This document shows positions 17,434 to 26,404 of a DNA stretch of 64,000 nucleotides, piece after piece. Below the pieces are notes generated by a model, which worked only from the letters and a program-made list of their open reading frames with translations, did not search any database and was not told where the DNA came from. The stretch lies in NCBI RefSeq assembly GCF_025152745.1, contig NZ_CP104040.1, positions 620,001 to 684,000 on the forward strand. The letters are read 5' to 3'. Source of the stretch: Rhizobium sp. WSM4643. GTDB lineage: Bacteria; Pseudomonadota; Alphaproteobacteria; Rhizobiales; Rhizobiaceae. Every line of letters begins with the position of its first letter. The stretch's first letter is position 1. The translations under genes and the position numbers were made by a program.

Positions 17434-18855
17434 TCAGGCCTCGGCAGCGACGCGGTGGGTTTCAAGCGGGGTATGGCGGCTGAGGTTCTCGAAACCGTCC
17501 TTGGTCACGACATACATGTCGCCGATATTGCAGCCGGCCGACAGCGGCTCCAGCCATTGCGTGTGCAGCACGAAGACCATGCCCTCCTCCATCCTGTCGT
17601 AGTTATGCGAGGAGATGTTGAAGCTGTTCTGGCCGCCGGCCATGCCGACCGAATGGCCGAGGTTCGGATTGTGCGGTCCGTGCGTTGCCGGGTAGACGTG
17701 CATCAGCTTGCGGCCCTGCGCCTCCCAGTCGATGTCCTTCACATGCTGATGGGGGATCAGGCGTGCGCCGCCGTCTTCCATCGGCGACCAGTTATAGGGC
17801 ATGGTGCGCGCTTCCGGTGACGAAAGCATGCCACGCTCGATCATCGGTTCGAAGGCGGCATTGTTGACGTCGCGCATCAGTGCGCCGGGCTTGATGAGCT
17901 TTTCGGCCCGCTTGACGCCCTCGGTGCAGGCGGCAAGCACGACTTCCTGACGGCTGGTGATGTCGCCAACCGCGATCATGCGGGCGGTCTGGGCCGTATA
18001 GCCGCGATAGGTGACGTTGGAGATATAGAGATTGATGAGGTCGCCCGGGCGGACAATGTGGCCATAGGGCTTGCCGCAATGGGTGCCGAATTCGTTGATG
18101 CCGATCTGATAGCCGTCGCCGGTTTCGCCGCCGAGCGCCATCTGCGCATAGGTGAAGGCGGCCAGGATTTCATGGTCGGTGACGCCTGACTTCGCCACAT
18201 GATAAGCGGCCTGCGTGCCGATGCTGATCAGTTGGGCGGCGGCGCGGAACATCTCGATCTCGCGCGGAGAGCGGACCTTCTGCATGCGGTCGAGGATGGC
18301 GTTATCGGCGACGAACTTGCTCTTCGGCATCAACTCGTCCAGGGCAGACCAGAAGGTCAGCGACGTGCGGTCGCCGATCCTGCCGATCTGGGCCTTAGCA
18401 AGACCGAGACTGGCGAGAACCTCGGCGCATTTCTCGGCGGTCTTGATGACGGAATCGCCGGGACGGTCGGCATATTCGCGGCCGATCGGGCCGATCTGCC
18501 AGATTTCGTCGACGAGCACAGGCTCGCCGCCCGGCGGCAACAGGACGGATTGGGTGAAGAAGGAGAGAAGCACCGTCGCCTTGTCGGCATCGGTCGGAAT
18601 GATCAGCACGCCTTCGCGCATCCAGTCGCAAATATAGCGAAGATAGGCGTTCGAAGCGTGGAACCAGCCGACGCTGCCGGCATGAACGATCAGCGCGTCA
18701 TGACCGGCTTCGACCGCCTGACGGCGAATTCTGCGAAGGCGATCCTCGAACTCTTCGACAGGAAGCGGCAGCGGGGCGGAGAAATCGAAATCCGGCTGGA
18801 AATCGACCAGCAGCGATCCCATCCCGCCGCCTGCGTTTGTCGCGCGCATGTTCAT
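17434..18855 (-). CDS. M24-family (creatinase/aminopeptidase P fold) protein lacking metal ligands
   Basis: 473 residues: an N-terminal creatinase-type domain to about 210, then a pita-bread catalytic domain. The usual metal ligands are replaced. The DFG-type Asp is Asn in LINLYISNVTYRGY, the second Asp is Gln in TAQTARM, the EPG Glu is absent from MVFVLHTQWLEP, and the last Glu is Gly in CNIGDMYVVTKDGFENL. The histidine in LGHSVGMAGGQNSF is kept. Creatinase, a metal-independent member that cleaves a C-N bond, shows the same pattern, so a creatinase-like hydrolase is more likely than a peptidase. GGAAGGAA precedes the start. It lies in an operon with a spermidine-type importer. Confidence 0.88.
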   Translation of the reverse strand: MNMRATNAGGGMGSLLVDFQPDFDFSAPLPLPVEEFEDRLRRIRRQAVEAGHDALIVHAGSVGWFHASNAYLRYICDWMREGVLIIPTDADKATVLLSFFTQSVLLPPGGEPVLVDEIWQIGPIGREYADRPGDSVIKTAEKCAEVLASLGLAKAQIGRIGDRTSLTFWSALDELMPKSKFVADNAILDRMQKVRSPREIEMFRAAAQLISIGTQAAYHVAKSGVTDHEILAAFTYAQMALGGETGDGYQIGINEFGTHCGKPYGHIVRPGDLINLYISNVTYRGYTAQTARMIAVGDITSRQEVVLAACTEGVKRAEKLIKPGALMRDVNNAAFEPMIERGMLSSPEARTMPYNWSPMEDGGARLIPHQHVKDIDWEAQGRKLMHVYPATHGPHNPNLGHSVGMAGGQNSFNISSHNYDRMEEGMVFVLHTQWLEPLSAGCNIGDMYVVTKDGFENLSRHTPLETHRVAAEA

Positions 18856-18900
18856 GAGTTTGTTCCTTCCAATTCAAGCATAGGTCAAATGGCGGATCGT

Positions 18901-19722
18901 TCAGGCCTGCCGCGGCGGCGCGAGAACGCGCCGGGCAACCAGCAGTCCGACCAGCGTCACGGCGATCAGAATTCCGGAGATTGCCGCGACGCGCACATCG
19001 AGCGATTCCTCGATCAAAGCGAACATGCGGAGCGGCAAGACGGTCGTTCGGGCGTCGGCGAGGAAAAGCGATACCGACACATTGTCGAGCGACTGGATGA
19101 AGACGAGGAATGCGCCGGCCAAAATGCCGGGCATCAGCAGCGGCAGGGTCACGCGCCGCAACGTCATGAACCAGCTGGCGCCCATCGTCGTCGATGCCTC
19201 GGCAAGCGAGGGGTTGAGACCCTGGGCGACGACGGAGGCGGCGCGGTACATCAGCGGCCCGAAGACGACGACATGGCCAGCCACGGTCAGCCAGAGCGAC
19301 GGCTTGAAGCCGATGAAGTTGGCGACGATCAAGGCGGCAAGGCCGTAGACCAGGCTCGGCAGGACGAGCGGGGCGAGCAGCAGCGGCTCGATAGTGCCGG
19401 CGGCGCTGAGCTTCATGCGCGTCATGCCGATGGTTGCCGGAACCGCAAAGATCAGCGATCCGAGGACGGCAAGGCCGGCAATCTTCAGCGAGTTCCAGGC
19501 GGCGATATGTTCGGTTGCCGAGCGAACGGGATCGAGCAGCGCCGCGTACCACCGGAGCGAAAAGCCCTGCGGCGGATATTTCAATGTCTGCCCCGAGGTG
19601 AACGACATCGTCAGCGCAATCACGATGGGTGCCACGAGATAGATGACGCAGAGCCCGCCGAAACCGTAGACGAATGCCTTGTAGAGCATGACGGGAATGG
19701 GATTTTCGCGACGATCAGGCAT
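18901..19722 (-). CDS. ABC transporter permease, PotC-like
   Basis: 273 residues with about six hydrophobic segments. The EAA loop appears as LNPSLAEASTTMGASWFMTLRRVTLPLLMPG near residue 160, where the coupling helix contacts the ATPase. It belongs to the spermidine/putrescine/2-aminoethylphosphonate permease class. It overlaps the preceding permease gene by 8 nt and pairs with it. The downstream M24 gene begins 45 nt further on, so transport and metabolism are probably co-expressed. Confidence 0.92.
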   Translation of the reverse strand: MPDRRENPIPVMLYKAFVYGFGGLCVIYLVAPIVIALTMSFTSGQTLKYPPQGFSLRWYAALLDPVRSATEHIAAWNSLKIAGLAVLGSLIFAVPATIGMTRMKLSAAGTIEPLLLAPLVLPSLVYGLAALIVANFIGFKPSLWLTVAGHVVVFGPLMYRAASVVAQGLNPSLAEASTTMGASWFMTLRRVTLPLLMPGILAGAFLVFIQSLDNVSVSLFLADARTTVLPLRMFALIEESLDVRVAAISGILIAVTLVGLLVARRVLAPPRQA

Positions 19723-20545
19723 GACCGAACAACCTCCTGTGACGGGACATCATGGTAAGGGCGACCAGCAGGCAGCCGGTGGACAGCAGCAGGACGACGG
19801 CGATGGCCGAGGCCAGCGGCCAGTCGAACAACGTGCCGACTTCGCGGTAGATCAACTGTGGAACATAGACGTTGCGCGCGCCGCCAATGACGGCCTGGGT
19901 AACGAAGGAACTGCTGGTGCTGGCAAAGACCAGGATCCAGCCCGCCAGCAGGCCCGGCAGCATCAGCGGCAGAAGCACGGTGACAAAGATGCGCCACGGA
20001 CCGGCGCCGGAAACCTGGGCCGCTTCCGTCAGTTGCACCGGCGTGCGCGACAGGATGGCGATCAGCGGCAGGATGATCAGCGGCAGGTCGATCTGGCACA
20101 TGGCCATGACCAGGCCGAGTTCGGTAAACAGCAGGCTGGTCGGCATGCCCGTCAGGCCGAGCCCGACCAGCGCTTCGCTGATCGGCCCCTGGCGCCCGAG
20201 GATGACGATCCAGGCGAAGGTGCGCACGACATTGCTGGTCAGCATCGGAATGAGCGTCAGGAAGATCAGAATCTGCCGCAGGTTTCGGCCGCCGTGCCAG
20301 TAGAGAAGCGCGATCGGCACGCCGAGCAAGGTCGTGCCGATGACGGTTTCGAGCCCGAGCCTTGCAGTATTGACAAGGACGCGGAAATTGAACGCGTCGC
20401 CGAAGAAGCGGGCATAATGTTCGAGGGTCGCCCCGCCGGGGCCGGCGAAGCTGAAACCGACGAGGACGGCGAGCGGCGTTGCAAAGAACGCCACGGAAAG
20501 CAACAGCATCGGCAGGACGTATGGGAAGCCGCTCGCCTTCATCAC
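19715..20545 (-). CDS. ABC transporter permease, PotB-like
   Basis: 276 residues, about six membrane segments. It begins MMKASGFPYVLPMLLLSVAFFATPLAVLVGFSF, the typical first helix of PotB-type permeases, and carries the EAA-loop region TEAAQVSGAGPWRIFVTVLLPLMLPG near residue 185. It forms the heterodimeric channel with the next permease. The substrate-binding gene lies 6 nt upstream. Confidence 0.92.
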   Translation of the reverse strand: MMKASGFPYVLPMLLLSVAFFATPLAVLVGFSFAGPGGATLEHYARFFGDAFNFRVLVNTARLGLETVIGTTLLGVPIALLYWHGGRNLRQILIFLTLIPMLTSNVVRTFAWIVILGRQGPISEALVGLGLTGMPTSLLFTELGLVMAMCQIDLPLIILPLIAILSRTPVQLTEAAQVSGAGPWRIFVTVLLPLMLPGLLAGWILVFASTSSSFVTQAVIGGARNVYVPQLIYREVGTLFDWPLASAIAVVLLLSTGCLLVALTMMSRHRRLFGHA

Positions 20546-20551
20546 GTCACC

Positions 20552-21592
20552 TCAACCGGCAACGAGAGCGTCGAACTGGCGGATCCAGTCGTCGCGGTTC
20601 TTGTTGATCGCCACCCAGTCCGGATAGACCATGGTCTTGATCTGGTCGCGGGTGACATAGGCTTCGATGCCCGGTGTCAGCGCCACGTCCTTGTTGGTCG
20701 GGAACATCTCTGTCGGCGGCTCCTTGAGCTGGTCCTGGGCGGCCTTGGAAATGGCGGCATCCATATAGGCATAGGCCGCGTCGAGATTGGCCGAGCCCTT
20801 GGTCAGGTGGATGTTGACGGGGGCTGCCGGCGAGCCGGTTTCGGGGTGGACGAATTCGGCATTGAGGCCGAGGCTTTTCAGGTGGGCGACGTTGCCGGTC
20901 GAGCACATGAAGACGGCGATTTCGCCCTGCTGGAACAGCGTCATCTGATGGTTGGTGCTGTCGACCACGCCCTTCAGATGCTCCGGATGATCCTTGAACA
21001 GCTTGAAGACGGCATCCATGTCGTTCGGGCCGGAACCGAAGATCTTGGCGATCTCGGTATAGGCCATGACGGCGGTGTTCGAGGCAAAGCCAGTCCAGGA
21101 AACCTTGCCGCTATAGGCCGGGTTTTCGAAGAGATCGCGATAACCCTTCGGCTTCGGAACGAGATCGGGATTGTAGGCGATGCCGTTGACTTCGATGGTC
21201 ACGGTCGGGCCATATTCGCCCTGGAAGGACGGATCGAGCATGCCCCAGTTCTTGAGCTTGCTCGGATCGATCTTCTGGATGAGATCCTTCTCGATGGCGA
21301 CGGCCATCTGGCCGGGCGACATCAGCAGCGTGTCATAGGGCGGGTTGCCGGGGCTTGCCATGATTTTGGCAAGCTGGTCCTGCGCCATCGCCGGCGCAAT
21401 GGTCAGGTCGTAGCCTGCATCCTTGACCATCGGCGTCAGCACTGTGCGGTAGGCATCCTCCCAACTGCCTGGGAAAGTGGCGGCAACGGCTCCGCTGCCG
21501 GCGGCGCGGGCGGCAAATGGAAGCATGGCCGATGCGGCAACACCGGCTGCCAGGAAACCGAACCCACGGCGGGTAATCTGAAAGTCCTTCAT
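20552..21592 (-). CDS. ABC transporter substrate-binding protein, spermidine/putrescine type, Tat-exported
   Basis: About 346 residues from the ATG at 21592; AGAGG is 8 nt upstream, and an in-frame GTG at 21601 is less likely. The N-terminus KDFQITRRGFGFLAAGVAAS has a twin-arginine motif followed by a hydrophobic stretch and ARA, so the protein probably folds before export by Tat. The rest is a PotD/iron-type (family 1) binding fold with ATFPGSWEDAYRTVLTPMVK and DPSKLKNWGMLDPSF. The ligand is unknown; the operon suggests a small nitrogen compound. Confidence 0.9.
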   Translation of the reverse strand: MKDFQITRRGFGFLAAGVAASAMLPFAARAAGSGAVAATFPGSWEDAYRTVLTPMVKDAGYDLTIAPAMAQDQLAKIMASPGNPPYDTLLMSPGQMAVAIEKDLIQKIDPSKLKNWGMLDPSFQGEYGPTVTIEVNGIAYNPDLVPKPKGYRDLFENPAYSGKVSWTGFASNTAVMAYTEIAKIFGSGPNDMDAVFKLFKDHPEHLKGVVDSTNHQMTLFQQGEIAVFMCSTGNVAHLKSLGLNAEFVHPETGSPAAPVNIHLTKGSANLDAAYAYMDAAISKAAQDQLKEPPTEMFPTNKDVALTPGIEAYVTRDQIKTMVYPDWVAINKNRDDWIRQFDALVAG

Positions 21593-21597
21593 CTCGT

Positions 21598-22731
21598 TCA
21601 CCTCTGTTGAATTGTTTCTTCACTCATGATTTCCGGTTCGGCCGGAAAGGCGTGACACCTTGCGGTGTCGATCTCGGCAAATAGCTGCGTTCCCGGTTCG
21701 GGAATGAATGTGGTGGGGCCTCTGACCTCGGAGGCGCGCAGGCCCGTGCCGTCTTCCAGAACAAGGTCATGGACGAGGGAGGGGCCGAGCGGCACGGAAA
21801 CCGTCATGTGAACGGGCAGGGTACTCTCGCCCGGCTGCGTCGACAGGCGAACCTCTTCCGGCCGGAAGGTGATCATGACCTTCGAGCCGAGGGTGAAATT
21901 CAGCCGGCGCGGCAGCAGCAGGGTCCGGTCATTCGCAAGGCCGATCAGCGAGCTCTCGGCATCGAGCCGCAGCACCGTTCCATTGAGCAGGTTGGCCTGG
22001 CCGATGAAGGTGTTGACGAAGAGCGTCTTCGGGCGGTCATAGACGGTCATCGGCGTGTCGATCTGTTCGACATTGCCCTTGTTCATCAGCACCAGGCGGT
22101 TTGCGAGGCTCTGGGCCTCCTCCTGGTCGTGCGTGACGATCAGCGTCGTGATGCCGAGCGTCTTCTGCAGGTGCAGCAGCTCCACCTGCAGATCGAAACG
22201 CAAGGCGCGGTCGAGCGCGCCGAAGGGTTCGTCGAGCAGAAGAAGGGACGGGCGCCCGGCGATGGCACGCGCAACGGCGACGCGCTGCTGCTGGCCGCCG
22301 GAGAGTTCGCGCGGCAGGCGGTTGCCATAATCCTTGAGCCTGACGAGAGACAGCATCTCCTCGACGCGCACCTTGCGCTCGGCGCGAGGAAGCTTCTGGC
22401 AGGCCAGCGGATAGGCGATGTTTTCTGCGACCGTCAGATGCGGAAACAGAGCATAGTTCTGGAAGACCATGCCGACGCCGCGTGAGCGGGCCGAGACCTC
22501 TGCCAAGTCTTTCTCTCCGAGCACAATCCTGCCGGTCTTCGGCTGGATCAGCCCGGCGATGGCGCGCAGCACGGTCGACTTGCCGCAGCCGCTCGGCCCG
22601 AGCAGAGCAACGATCTCGCCGGCCTCGATATCGAAGGCCACGTCGCTGATGGCGTTCTGGCCACCGTAACTGTGGGTGAGGCCCTGAACGCTGAGCCGCT
22701 TGCGTTCAGCCATATTCGGTATGCCTGGCAT
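21598..22731 (-). CDS. ABC transporter ATP-binding protein, PotA-like
   Basis: About 377 residues from the ATG at 22731, which has GGAGG 4 nt upstream; the frame is open to 22833 without a ribosome-binding site. Walker A LLGPSGCGKSTVLRA near residue 48, Q-loop VFQNYALFPHL, signature LSGGQQQRVAVARA, Walker B LLLLDEPFGALD and the switch histidine in VTHDQEEA are all present, followed by a TOBE regulatory domain. First gene of the operon ATPase - binding protein - two permeases - M24 protein - flavin reductase-like protein. Confidence 0.94.
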   Translation of the reverse strand: MPGIPNMAERKRLSVQGLTHSYGGQNAISDVAFDIEAGEIVALLGPSGCGKSTVLRAIAGLIQPKTGRIVLGEKDLAEVSARSRGVGMVFQNYALFPHLTVAENIAYPLACQKLPRAERKVRVEEMLSLVRLKDYGNRLPRELSGGQQQRVAVARAIAGRPSLLLLDEPFGALDRALRFDLQVELLHLQKTLGITTLIVTHDQEEAQSLANRLVLMNKGNVEQIDTPMTVYDRPKTLFVNTFIGQANLLNGTVLRLDAESSLIGLANDRTLLLPRRLNFTLGSKVMITFRPEEVRLSTQPGESTLPVHMTVSVPLGPSLVHDLVLEDGTGLRASEVRGPTTFIPEPGTQLFAEIDTARCHAFPAEPEIMSEETIQQR

Positions 22732-22964
22732 AGGGCCTCCCTGGTTCTGGGTCGAGGTCACGGATTGCTGTGCTGTCTCCGGCACAAGACGGAGATGCGG
22801 TCCGGCGAGAAATTTTGCGTCGAGCTTGTTCATGAGAAACGAATTGCAAGCGGCATGCCAGTTTTGCCGTTCGTCATTGTCGTCAATTCTAAGTCAATGA
22901 AAATTAAGCAACATTTTAGATTTATAAAGTTTCGAAAGTTCATAATAATACATATGAGATTTAG

Positions 22965-22974
22965 AATTCGCATT
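22965..22974. promoter_or_regulatory. Putative operator half A (AATTCGCATT)
   Basis: The motif AATTCGCATT and flanking bases (TAGAATTCGCATTTAGC) reappear inverted 210 bp away at 23185-23194. It lies in the AT-rich island upstream of the minus-strand ABC operon. The GntR regulator encoded at 26531 is a possible binder. This rests on repetition alone. Confidence 0.35.
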
Positions 22975-23184
22975 TAGCTTTTGTATAAATTTTCGCCAGT
23001 GTCGTATATTAAATGGGCATCAGATAGAAACAGCCACGGCCCCTGAACGGGCGATCAAGCGCCGAAAAGCGCGGGATTTGGCATCTGAAGAGGTGTTTTT
23101 GGGTCTCGTGAGCCAATGAGGCGGTCAAAAGTGATGCGGCAGGGCAGGGGAGCGTAAAAATTGTGCATCATACGTTCGAAACTT

Positions 23185-23194
23185 AATGCGAATT
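23185..23194. promoter_or_regulatory. Putative operator half B (AATGCGAATT)
   Basis: The exact inverse of the motif at 22965-22974, positioned about 145 bp upstream of the plus-strand binding-protein gene. TTCGAAAC at 23175-23182 lies immediately beside it and also has an inverted partner in the first region. Confidence 0.35.
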
Positions 23195-23338
23195 ATGTTG
23201 CGAAACTCTATCCGAAATATCGTCATCAACAAAAATCATGTTGATATCAGATATTTATCGACGCGCCACTGCAGGTGGCACGGCGATTGCATGGATGATC
23301 CCCGAGACTTCACCGACACAAAAATGAAAGGGGATCAC

Positions 23339-24271
23339 ATGATGCGCATCCAGAAAATCTTGAAGGCCGGGGTTGCCGGAGCGATGGTCTCTTTGATCGC
23401 GGCCTCTGCTTACGCCGCCGGAGGTGCCGCCGAGAAGATGACGGCCGATGCCGATGTCGCCAAGCTCCCCGGCGTCGTCCTCACGCAGAAACTGGCCGAC
23501 GGGCTGCCGCCCTCCATCAAGTCGCCGGGCGTATTGAAGGTCGCGACCGACCTGACGCCGCCGATCAGCTTTCACGGCGAGGAGGGCAAGCTGATCGGCA
23601 TCGATGCCGATATCGCTGCAGCACTCGGCGTCATCCTGGGCGTCGATGTTGAGATGACCGATGTCGGGGCGGGTGCGGCGATCGTGCCCTCGATATTGGC
23701 AAAGCGCTTCGACATCTCCATCTCGGGTATCAACGACGATCCGGAGCTGGAAAAGCAGGTCGACGTCATCGACTATATGTATGACGCAACGACGATCATG
23801 ACGATCAAGGACAATCCTCTCGCCATCAAGGGCATGGAGGATCTGTGCGGCAAGAAGGTCGCCGTTCCCGTCGGCACCTTCCAGGCGAAGATGGTCGAGG
23901 CGGCATCGGCCAAATGCGCGACCCCGGTCAATATCATGTCGATCCCGAAAATGCCGGATGTGCTGCAGGCCGTCCGCACGGGGCGGGCCGATGCCACGGT
24001 CAATGGTTACGCCACCAGCGTCTACACGACCGAGCACCAGACCGGAAACGGCAAGGGCCTGCAGGCGCTGCCGGATATCCGCCTTGCCGTCGGTTATCTC
24101 GGCATGCTGACGGCCAAGGACAATTCGCAGCTGCGCGACAGCGTCGTAGCCGCCTTGCAGCAGATCGTGGACTCCGGCGCCTACGAGACCATCATGAAGA
24201 AGTGGAGCCTCGGACCGCTGGCCGTGAAGACCGTCAAGGTCAATGATGCCGCCAGCATGCCTGCGGATTGA
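23339..24271 (+). CDS. ABC transporter substrate-binding protein, polar amino-acid type
   Basis: 310 residues from the ATG at 23339, preceded by AAAGGGG. A signal peptide covers about 1-28 (AGAMVSLIAASAYAAGG). The mature part has the family 3 pattern: GVLKVATDLTPPISFHGEEGKLIGIDADIAAALG near residue 62, then DISISGINDDPELEKQVDVIDY and GKKVAVPVGTFQ. It delivers a polar amino acid or related compound to the permease encoded next. The ligand is not determinable from the sequence. Confidence 0.92.
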   Translation: MMRIQKILKAGVAGAMVSLIAASAYAAGGAAEKMTADADVAKLPGVVLTQKLADGLPPSIKSPGVLKVATDLTPPISFHGEEGKLIGIDADIAAALGVILGVDVEMTDVGAGAAIVPSILAKRFDISISGINDDPELEKQVDVIDYMYDATTIMTIKDNPLAIKGMEDLCGKKVAVPVGTFQAKMVEAASAKCATPVNIMSIPKMPDVLQAVRTGRADATVNGYATSVYTTEHQTGNGKGLQALPDIRLAVGYLGMLTAKDNSQLRDSVVAALQQIVDSGAYETIMKKWSLGPLAVKTVKVNDAASMPAD

Positions 24272-24276
24272 CGTCG

Positions 24277-25149
24277 ATGGCCCTTTTTCAAGCGTCACCC
24301 ATATCGCTCTCCCTTGCGCCATCGGTCGGAAGACCGATGCATTGGGGGCAGATCGCAACCGGTGCCATCGCGATGTCAGCGCTGGCCTTCTTCGCGCTCG
24401 TCGTCGGGCAGAGCCAGAGCATCCAGTGGTCCGAAATCCCCCGCTATCTGGTGGATCCTTCGATCCTGCGCGGCGTGCTGCTGACGCTTGAACTGACGGC
24501 TGGCGCCATGGTGTTCGGCATTGTGCTCGGATGCCTGCTGGCGCTGATGGCGACGAGCCATAACCTCGTTCTCAAGGTGATCGCCGCCGGCTTCGTCTGG
24601 TGGTTTCGCGGCGTGCCGCTCATCGTCCAGATCTTCTTCTGGTTCAATATCGCCCTCTTCATCCCGCAGATCGGGATGGGAAGCTTCACCATTTCGATCA
24701 ACGATCTGGTGACGCCAGCCCTGGCCGGCTTCCTCGCACTCGGACTGCACGAAGCCGCGAACATGTCGGAGATCATCCGCGGCGGCCTGGTCGCGGTCGA
24801 TCGCGGCCAGCGCGAAGCGGCCACGGCGCTCGGGCTAAAAAAGACACAGACTTTTTTCACCGTCATCATGCCCCAGGCGACGCGTATCATCGTGCCGCCG
24901 ACGGGGAACCAGGCCATCGGCATGCTGAAAGCCAGTGCCATCGTCTCGGTCATCGGCATGCAGGATCTGCTGACGCAAGCCCAGGCGATCTACGCCCGGA
25001 ACTTCCTGGTCATCGAACTGCTGTTCGTCGCTTCGATCTGGTACCTCGCCATCACGAGCGTCGCATCCATAGGCCAGCACTATCTCGAAAAGAGTCTTGT
25101 TCCGAAAGGCCGGACAGCAACGAAGCCTCGCGCTCCCGGACGGGTGTGA
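24277..25149 (+). CDS. ABC transporter permease, polar amino-acid type
   Basis: About 290 residues; the ATG at 24277 follows the binding-protein stop by 5 nt. The His/Glu/Gln-type permease signature is visible: GVLLTLELTAGAMVFGIVLG near residue 70 for the first conserved helix, RGVPLIVQIFFWFN, and the EAA loop GQREAATALGLKKTQTFFTVIMPQATRIIVPP near residue 180. A single permease can homodimerise in this family. No ATPase gene of this system is present next to it. Confidence 0.92.
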   Translation: MALFQASPISLSLAPSVGRPMHWGQIATGAIAMSALAFFALVVGQSQSIQWSEIPRYLVDPSILRGVLLTLELTAGAMVFGIVLGCLLALMATSHNLVLKVIAAGFVWWFRGVPLIVQIFFWFNIALFIPQIGMGSFTISINDLVTPALAGFLALGLHEAANMSEIIRGGLVAVDRGQREAATALGLKKTQTFFTVIMPQATRIIVPPTGNQAIGMLKASAIVSVIGMQDLLTQAQAIYARNFLVIELLFVASIWYLAITSVASIGQHYLEKSLVPKGRTATKPRAPGRV

Positions 25150-25237
25150 TCGCGGATCCATCGACGTGAATTGAGATCAACAACGAAGGGGTCGCCAGTG
25201 CAGCGCGCCCCATCAGGAAACAGCAGAGGAGCATGAC

Positions 25238-26368
25238 ATGAAATTGGGTATCGACAGCATAAAGCTGCCCGAGGCGAAGAAGCGGGGGCCTCTGGCAAGC
25301 CTTGATCACGTCAAGGAACTGGGGCTCGCAGGCCTTTTCTTCAGTACGGCGCTGGACATGAGTCCTGACCTCGACAGCGGCCTGCTGCGCGAGATCAGGG
25401 CGAAGGCTGACGACCTTGGCCTCTATCTCGAAAGTGGCATCGGCAAGATCAATCCCTATTGCAGCGCCGAGGAACCGGCCCTGCGGGCAGCCGGCGGCGG
25501 CGATATCATTGCCGGTTTCACGCGCATGATCGAGGCAAGCGCCGCGATCGGCTGCCATGAGCTCTGGGTTGCTCCGGGCAATTTCAAGAGCGAATATCGC
25601 GGCCGGCTGGCCAATGACCGCTTCCGCACCGATGTGACCTGGGAAGATCAGTTGCTCGGGATCGAAAAGGTCCTCCGCAAGCTCGCTCCCGTCGCCCGTG
25701 CCAATGGCGCGCACATGAACATCGAAACCCATGACGAGATCACCTCCTTCGAGATCCTGAGACTGATCGAGAAGGTCGGCGCCGATTGCGTCGGCGTCGT
25801 CTTCGACACGGCAAACGGACTGCAGAGGGGCGAGCATCCGGTCTTCGCCGCCAAGCGGCTGGCTCCCTATATCCGCCAAACCCATATCAAGGATGCCTAT
25901 GTCGGGCGCGCTCCGGGCGGTCTCGATTTCCAGACCAGACCCGTTGGCGGCGGCATCGTCGATTTCGCCGCGATCCTTCCCATTCTTGCCGACGCCAACG
26001 CCGCGCTGAACCTGTCGCTGGAAGTCGCCCAGTCTGTCGCCGACAAGCCCCGCAAAGCCAATCCGCGCCAGTGCATCGAGATCGACGATCCTATCTGGCG
26101 CGCCGGCCACCCCGACCTGACGGCGGATGAGCTTTCGGCCTATATGGCGATGGTGGATGCCTATGAGAAACGCGTCGCCTCAGGTGAAATTCCGGACTGG
26201 GTCGCCTATGAAAGCAGCCAATACGGCTACCCGACTTACGAAAATCAGTCCTACGGCTTTGCCGAGGCGATCGGCTTCATCCAGCAATCGGCGCTTCATG
26301 TCGAGGCGGTTTGCGCCGAAAAGGGCATTGCCCTGTCCGCATCGGTGAAGAAGCAGAAAGCGGCTTGA
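25238..26368 (+). CDS. Sugar phosphate isomerase/epimerase-like TIM-barrel protein
   Basis: 376 residues, longer than the typical 280. Barrel signatures of the xylose-isomerase-like (AP endonuclease 2) family include LGLYLESGIGKINPY, HELWVAPGNFKSEYRG, NGAHMNIETHDEITSFE near residue 165, VFDTANGLQRGEHP near 190 and RQTHIKDAYVG near 210, supplying Glu, Asp and His metal ligands. Family members isomerise or epimerise sugars or sugar-like compounds. The position between an amino-acid-type importer and a GntR regulator suggests catabolism of the imported molecule. Confidence 0.85.
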   Translation: MKLGIDSIKLPEAKKRGPLASLDHVKELGLAGLFFSTALDMSPDLDSGLLREIRAKADDLGLYLESGIGKINPYCSAEEPALRAAGGGDIIAGFTRMIEASAAIGCHELWVAPGNFKSEYRGRLANDRFRTDVTWEDQLLGIEKVLRKLAPVARANGAHMNIETHDEITSFEILRLIEKVGADCVGVVFDTANGLQRGEHPVFAAKRLAPYIRQTHIKDAYVGRAPGGLDFQTRPVGGGIVDFAAILPILADANAALNLSLEVAQSVADKPRKANPRQCIEIDDPIWRAGHPDLTADELSAYMAMVDAYEKRVASGEIPDWVAYESSQYGYPTYENQSYGFAEAIGFIQQSALHVEAVCAEKGIALSASVKKQKAA

Positions 26369-26378
26369 TTTCCCAAGG

Positions 26379-26404
26379 CGGTGTCGGCGTTTTCGCCGGC
26401 ACCG
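26379..26404 (+). terminator. GC-rich hairpin between the TIM-barrel and GntR genes
   Basis: CGGTGTCGGCG and CGCCGGCACCG pair over 11 bp with one G-T wobble around a TTTT loop, 11 nt after the stop codon. No T-run follows, so termination would be partial or Rho-assisted. It could lower expression of the downstream regulator gene. Confidence 0.45.

Larger units (their letters stand above)
22732..23338. other. 607-bp divergent intergenic region between two ABC-transporter operons
   Basis: No gene was recognised. An AT-rich island runs from about 22880 to 22990, and a second AT-rich part precedes the plus-strand operon. AATTCGCATT at 22965-22974 recurs inverted as AATGCGAATT at 23185-23194. GTTTCGAA at 22929-22936 recurs inverted as TTCGAAAC at 23175-23182. 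ATCAAC and GTTGAT near 23224-23244 form a further small inverted repeat. These are candidate operators for the two operons. Confidence 0.55.

Noticed and set aside
18199..21610. Very long open frames on the plus strand opposite the minus-strand ABC/M24 operon
   Set aside because: Their products are rich in Asp, Glu, Arg, Gln and Gly without any domain, and the opposite strand has complete well-conserved genes. They reflect third-codon GC bias.
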